This document shows, piece by piece, positions 6,368 through 7,919 of a stretch of 7,919 bases of DNA. The stretch comes from Opitutia bacterium UBA7350 (GTDB lineage: Bacteria > Verrucomicrobiota > Verrucomicrobiia > Opitutales > Coraliomargaritaceae). Position 1 is the stretch's first letter. Every line of letters begins with the position of its first letter. The DNA is taken from positions 1-7,919 of the forward strand of contig DKOX01000069.1 in assembly GCA_002470925.1 (NCBI GenBank), given 5' to 3'. A model generated the notes under the pieces. It saw nothing but the letters and a program-made list of their open reading frames with translations, was not told the DNA's origin and searched no databases. The translations under genes were made by a program, and so were the position numbers.

Positions 6368-6448
6368 AACCACAAAAGTGGTAAACTAAGGATTTCACGC
6401 ATCGCGTGGATAAAAATTGGACGGCATTTTATGCATAAAGACCAGGCA
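6368..6448. other. Gene-free end of the plus-strand operon, small hairpins only
   Basis: These 81 bases after the deacetylase stop hold two modest stem-loops: ACCAC/GTGGT with an AAAA loop directly after the stop, and TCACGC/GCGTGG (6395-6409) with an ATC loop. Neither is followed by a T-run on the plus strand. No convincing intrinsic terminator for the plus-strand operon is visible, so transcription may end by Rho or run toward the convergent bS22-like gene. Confidence 0.4.
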
Positions 6449-6482
6449 CAAAAAAAGACCCGGCCTCAAAGGTCGGGTCTTG
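6449..6482 (-). terminator. Intrinsic terminator of the bS22-like gene
   Basis: AAGACCCGGCC (6455-6465) and GGTCGGGTCTT (6471-6481) form an 11-base-pair stem (one G-T pair) with a five-base loop. On the minus strand the stem is followed by a run of seven T (the A-run at 6450-6456, partly shared with the stem), a classic Rho-independent terminator. It lies about 47 bases downstream of the bS22-like stop codon. On the plus strand no T-run follows, so it should act in one direction only. Confidence 0.85.
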
Positions 6483-6496
6483 GCAAGTGCATCGAC

Positions 6497-6520
6497 GTCC
6501 CGCCGAGCGGGTGCCGGGAC
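6497..6520 (-). other. GC-rich hairpin in the bS22-like 3' untranslated region
   Basis: GTCCCG (6497-6502) can pair with CGGGAC (6515-6520), or alternatively CCCGC (6499-6503) with GCGGG (6507-6511) around a CGA loop. The two structures are mutually exclusive. It sits between the bS22-like stop and its terminator and may simply stabilise the 3' end. Confidence 0.35.
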
Positions 6521-6528
6521 TCAGGACA

Positions 6529-6624
6529 TTACCAAGTACGCTTTTTGTGGCGGTTGGATTTCAAGCGCTTGCGGCGCTTGTGATTGTTCATCTTGAGGCG
6601 GCGTTTCTTTTTAAGGTTACCCAT
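6529..6624 (-). CDS. bS22-like ribosomal protein, AURKAIP1/COX24 domain (31 aa)
   Basis: A 31-residue, extremely basic peptide is encoded from ATG 6624 to TAA 6529. It begins MGNLKKKRRLKMNNHKRR and ends HKKRTW; roughly 17 of 31 residues are Lys, Arg or His, with almost no acidic residues. This is the form of the bacterial AURKAIP1/COX24 domain proteins, relatives of the mitochondrial small-subunit protein mS38 and of mycobacterial bS22, which lies in the decoding region of the 30S subunit. The K-K-R-x-x-K-M-x-x-H-K-x-x-K/R core is the family signature. It has its own strong terminator downstream and an 82-base spacer upstream, so it looks like a separate transcription unit. No Shine-Dalgarno is visible (AATTTTAAAC precedes the ATG). 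A ribosomal role here is inferred from the family; being near rpsT fits. Confidence 0.85.
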   Translation of the reverse strand: MGNLKKKRRLKMNNHKRRKRLKSNRHKKRTW

Positions 6625-6649
6625 GTTTAAAATTGCAGTGATTTAGCAG

Positions 6650-6677
6650 AAAACCTCAAGCAACTCATAATGTGAGG
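6650..6677 (-). terminator. Possible weak terminator after the pseudouridine synthase gene
   Basis: On the minus strand, CCTCA (6673-6677) and TGAGG (6654-6658) can form a five-base stem followed by TTTT (6650-6653), 30 bases past the pseudouridine synthase stop. The loop is long (about 14 bases) and a competing small stem exists (CTCA/TGAG, 6664-6676). The same spacer must also hold the promoter of the bS22-like gene. A weak candidate only. Confidence 0.3.
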
Positions 6678-6706
6678 GGTTTGTAAAGCTTTTTTGAGGC
6701 TTAACT

Positions 6707-7519
6707 TCAGTCGGATAGAAGGCCAAGGCGGCGAAGGCAGGTATCGAGTCGTCGCGGGCGGGGAGCGGTGATGGGAGGTTGATCCTGGGCTACCTGCAGG
6801 GTATGGAGGTGGGCGGCAAGCCCGTGAAAGAGGGGCTTGGTCGCGGCGGTATTGCGGCGGCGCTCGAGGCCAAGCTCATTCGGACTGGGACTGGGAGGAC
6901 CTGCGTAGAGGCTGTCGCCCATGATGGGGAGGCCTGCGAGGGCGGCGTGGGCGCGCACCTGATGCGGGCGGGAAAATCCAGCGCGGGCCTCCCAAAAACT
7001 CCATGCTCCCGCAGTGGCGAGTCGGGTGAAATAAGTGCTGCATTTTTTGCCCTTGGCGGTGGAGGGAATCATCTTGGGCTTGGTGTTGTGCGGCAAAAGA
7101 GGTGCGTCCATGAGTCGGGTCTTCGCACCCCCATCCTCGCGGGCGAGGAAATGGATGCGGGTTTCGAGCCGCCCGTCGCCGTATTGCTCGCGCAGGCTTG
7201 CGATCGCAGGACGGTTTAGCCCGAAGAGTGCCACCCCGCTGCATTCAGGATCGAGGGCGTGGATCGAACCGAAGCAGGTCGCCTCGAGCCGCAAGAGTTC
7301 GGGTTTCCCGTTTTTGAGTTGTTCATTGAGGGCGTGATCAAGGTTGGGAAAGTCGAGGCTCCACGGGTGTTCGCGCATCGCGACCCCGGCAGGTTTGCCA
7401 AGAGCAACCCAGTCATTGGCGCAAGCTAGAATGGGCAGGCGGAAGGGCTCCGGACCAAGGAAGGGGGGCGGAAAACCGAGGGCCGTGGGGGCGGGGGAAT
7501 TGTCAGGCGTCGCACTCAA
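6707..7519 (-). CDS. RluA-family pseudouridine synthase, divergent active-site motif
   Basis: The 270-residue protein belongs to the RluA/RsuA pseudouridine synthase superfamily, which isomerises specific uridines in rRNA or tRNA. WVALGKPAGVAM (37-48) matches the first core strand. The catalytic loop reads IHALDPECSG (86-95), with D90 as the nucleophilic aspartate. RPHQVRAHAALAGLPIMGDSLY (split here as RPHQVRAH, 184-191, and GLPIMGDSLY, 196-205) matches the RTHQIRVH and GHPIxGDxLY segments. The Arg that normally precedes the catalytic Leu-Asp (HRLD) is Ala, and Thr of the usual TSG is Cys. No N-terminal S4 domain is evident. The longest frame opens with TTG at 7519; an in-frame stop (TAG, 7526-7528) lies three codons upstream and the next ATG is inside the core, so TTG or another non-ATG start must be used. 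The RNA target is unknown. Confidence 0.83.
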   Translation of the reverse strand: MSATPDNSPAPTALGFPPPFLGPEPFRLPILACANDWVALGKPAGVAMREHPWSLDFPNLDHALNEQLKNGKPELLRLEATCFGSIHALDPECSGVALFGLNRPAIASLREQYGDGRLETRIHFLAREDGGAKTRLMDAPLLPHNTKPKMIPSTAKGKKCSTYFTRLATAGAWSFWEARAGFSRPHQVRAHAALAGLPIMGDSLYAGPPSPSPNELGLERRRNTAATKPLFHGLAAHLHTLQVAQDQPPITAPRPRRLDTCLRRLGLLSD

Positions 7520-7536
7520 GGTTTATCTAGGGCTAC

Positions 7537-7569
7537 AAAAAAGCCCCGGTTCGGCAAGCGAATCCGAGG
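7537..7569 (-). terminator. Intrinsic terminator of rpsT
   Basis: On the minus strand CCTCGG, a bulged A, and TTCG pair with CGAA and CCGGGG around a five-base loop (arms 7559-7569 and 7544-7553), followed by C and six T (A-run at 7537-7542). This is a good Rho-independent terminator 37 bases past the rpsT stop. It ends only 17 bases before the start of the pseudouridine synthase gene, leaving no room for a promoter between the two. Confidence 0.8.
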
Positions 7570-7606
7570 GCAGTGATATTCCCGACGCGACCAACAATGG
7601 CTGCAA

Positions 7607-7864
7607 CTAGGCGGAAGTGAGCTGGGCGCAACGTGCCTTGTGGCGGGCAATCTTATTTGCGTGCACCAGACCGGTCTTGCCAGCCTTGTCCAAGGCGGAG
7701 ATGTAGCCTTGGGTCGCTTCGACAAGGGCGTCCTTGTCACCGGATTCGGCGGCAGTGGACACTTTCTTGGAAAGGGTCTTGAGGCGACTCTTGACCTGAC
7801 GGTTCTGAAGCGTGCGGGTCTCGGTCTTACGAATGTATTTTTGAGCTGATTTGGAATTAGCCAT
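7607..7864 (-). CDS. rpsT: 30S ribosomal protein bS20
   Basis: The 85-residue basic protein is bS20, an early-binding 30S subunit protein that contacts 16S rRNA near the 5' domain and helix 44. The N-terminus MANSKSAQKYIRK and the C-terminal LVHANKIARHKARC are the characteristic ends, with the predicted long helical hairpin between. Length is normal for the family (about 85-90). The frame stays open upstream beyond the ATG, but the ATG at 7864 gives the canonical MANS start and was chosen. The six bases before it (AAACTT) show no Shine-Dalgarno. It is likely a single-gene unit or loosely linked by read-through to the pseudouridine synthase gene downstream. Confidence 0.97.
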   Translation of the reverse strand: MANSKSAQKYIRKTETRTLQNRQVKSRLKTLSKKVSTAAESGDKDALVEATQGYISALDKAGKTGLVHANKIARHKARCAQLTSA

Positions 7865-7919
7865 AAGTTTTAAAGTTGAACGGAAGAAAAAGCCGTTTGG
7901 AAGGCGGCCTGTCAAGCGC
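7865..7919 (-). promoter_or_regulatory. rpsT leader with consensus -35 element
   Basis: On the minus strand TTGACA (7910-7915) is a perfect -35 hexamer 45 bases before the rpsT ATG. At 17 bases' spacing the -10 position reads CTTTTT (7887-7892), which is poor. GCCG/CGGC (7892-7895 with 7905-7908) can form a short stem followed by five T, resembling a minimal terminator or attenuator. The region probably holds the rpsT promoter, but the -10 is unresolved. Confidence 0.4.

Noticed and set aside
6368..6410. Small hairpins after the deacetylase stop as a terminator for the plus-strand operon
   Set aside because: Stems of five to six base pairs with no following T-run on the plus strand.
1..7919. 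CRISPR arrays, insertion sequences, tRNA or rRNA genes, toxin-antitoxin or defence systems
   Set aside because: No regularly spaced repeats, terminal inverted repeats with a transposase, cloverleaf-like sequence, or recognisable defence proteins were seen.

Overview
The window (7,919 bases, about 55-60% GC by eye) reads as a stretch of chromosome from a Gram-negative bacterium. The evidence is an LptF/LptG-type LPS-export permease, a lipoprotein with a clear lipobox, and several envelope-sugar genes. A 31-residue AURKAIP1/COX24-type (bS22-like) protein gene, starts with little or no Shine-Dalgarno sequence and the style of the small proteins make me favour Verrucomicrobiota, possibly Opitutae-like. 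That lineage call is inference from memory of the families, not a search result.

Layout. (1) 1-1590, minus strand: an LptF/LptG-family permease gene followed after 2 bases by the start of a pabB-type gene (aminodeoxychorismate synthase component I), which runs off the left edge. (2) 1591-1714: an AT-rich divergent intergenic region. (3) 1715-1885, plus: a 56-residue predicted lipoprotein, then two tandem hairpins, the second terminator-like. (4) 1995-2857, plus: pyrE overlapping a DUF3817 membrane-protein gene by one base. (5) 2942-6367, plus: four genes with no gaps between them (GtrA-family membrane protein, Sulfotransf_3-type sulfotransferase, GT4 glycosyltransferase, DUF2334/NodB-like deacetylase). 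Junctions are TAA/ATG abutting, an 11-base overlap and an ATGA overlap. (6) 6449-6624, minus: the tiny bS22-like gene with its own intrinsic terminator. (7) 6707-7519, minus: a divergent RluA-family pseudouridine synthase with a TTG start. (8) 7537-7864, minus: rpsT (ribosomal protein bS20) with a good intrinsic terminator. The right edge is the rpsT leader, with a consensus TTGACA.

How the genes fit together. The right third is translation-related (bS22-like, pseudouridine synthase, bS20). The left part combines LPS export with folate precursor synthesis. The most interesting block is the four-gene operon at 2942-6367. It couples a small flippase-like membrane protein with a sulfotransferase, a sugar transferase and a carbohydrate deacetylase. 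This looks like an uncharacterised pathway that builds and decorates an envelope glycolipid or polyprenyl-linked glycan. No insertion sequence, CRISPR array, tRNA, rRNA or defence system was seen. No gene-free stretch exceeds 300 bases.
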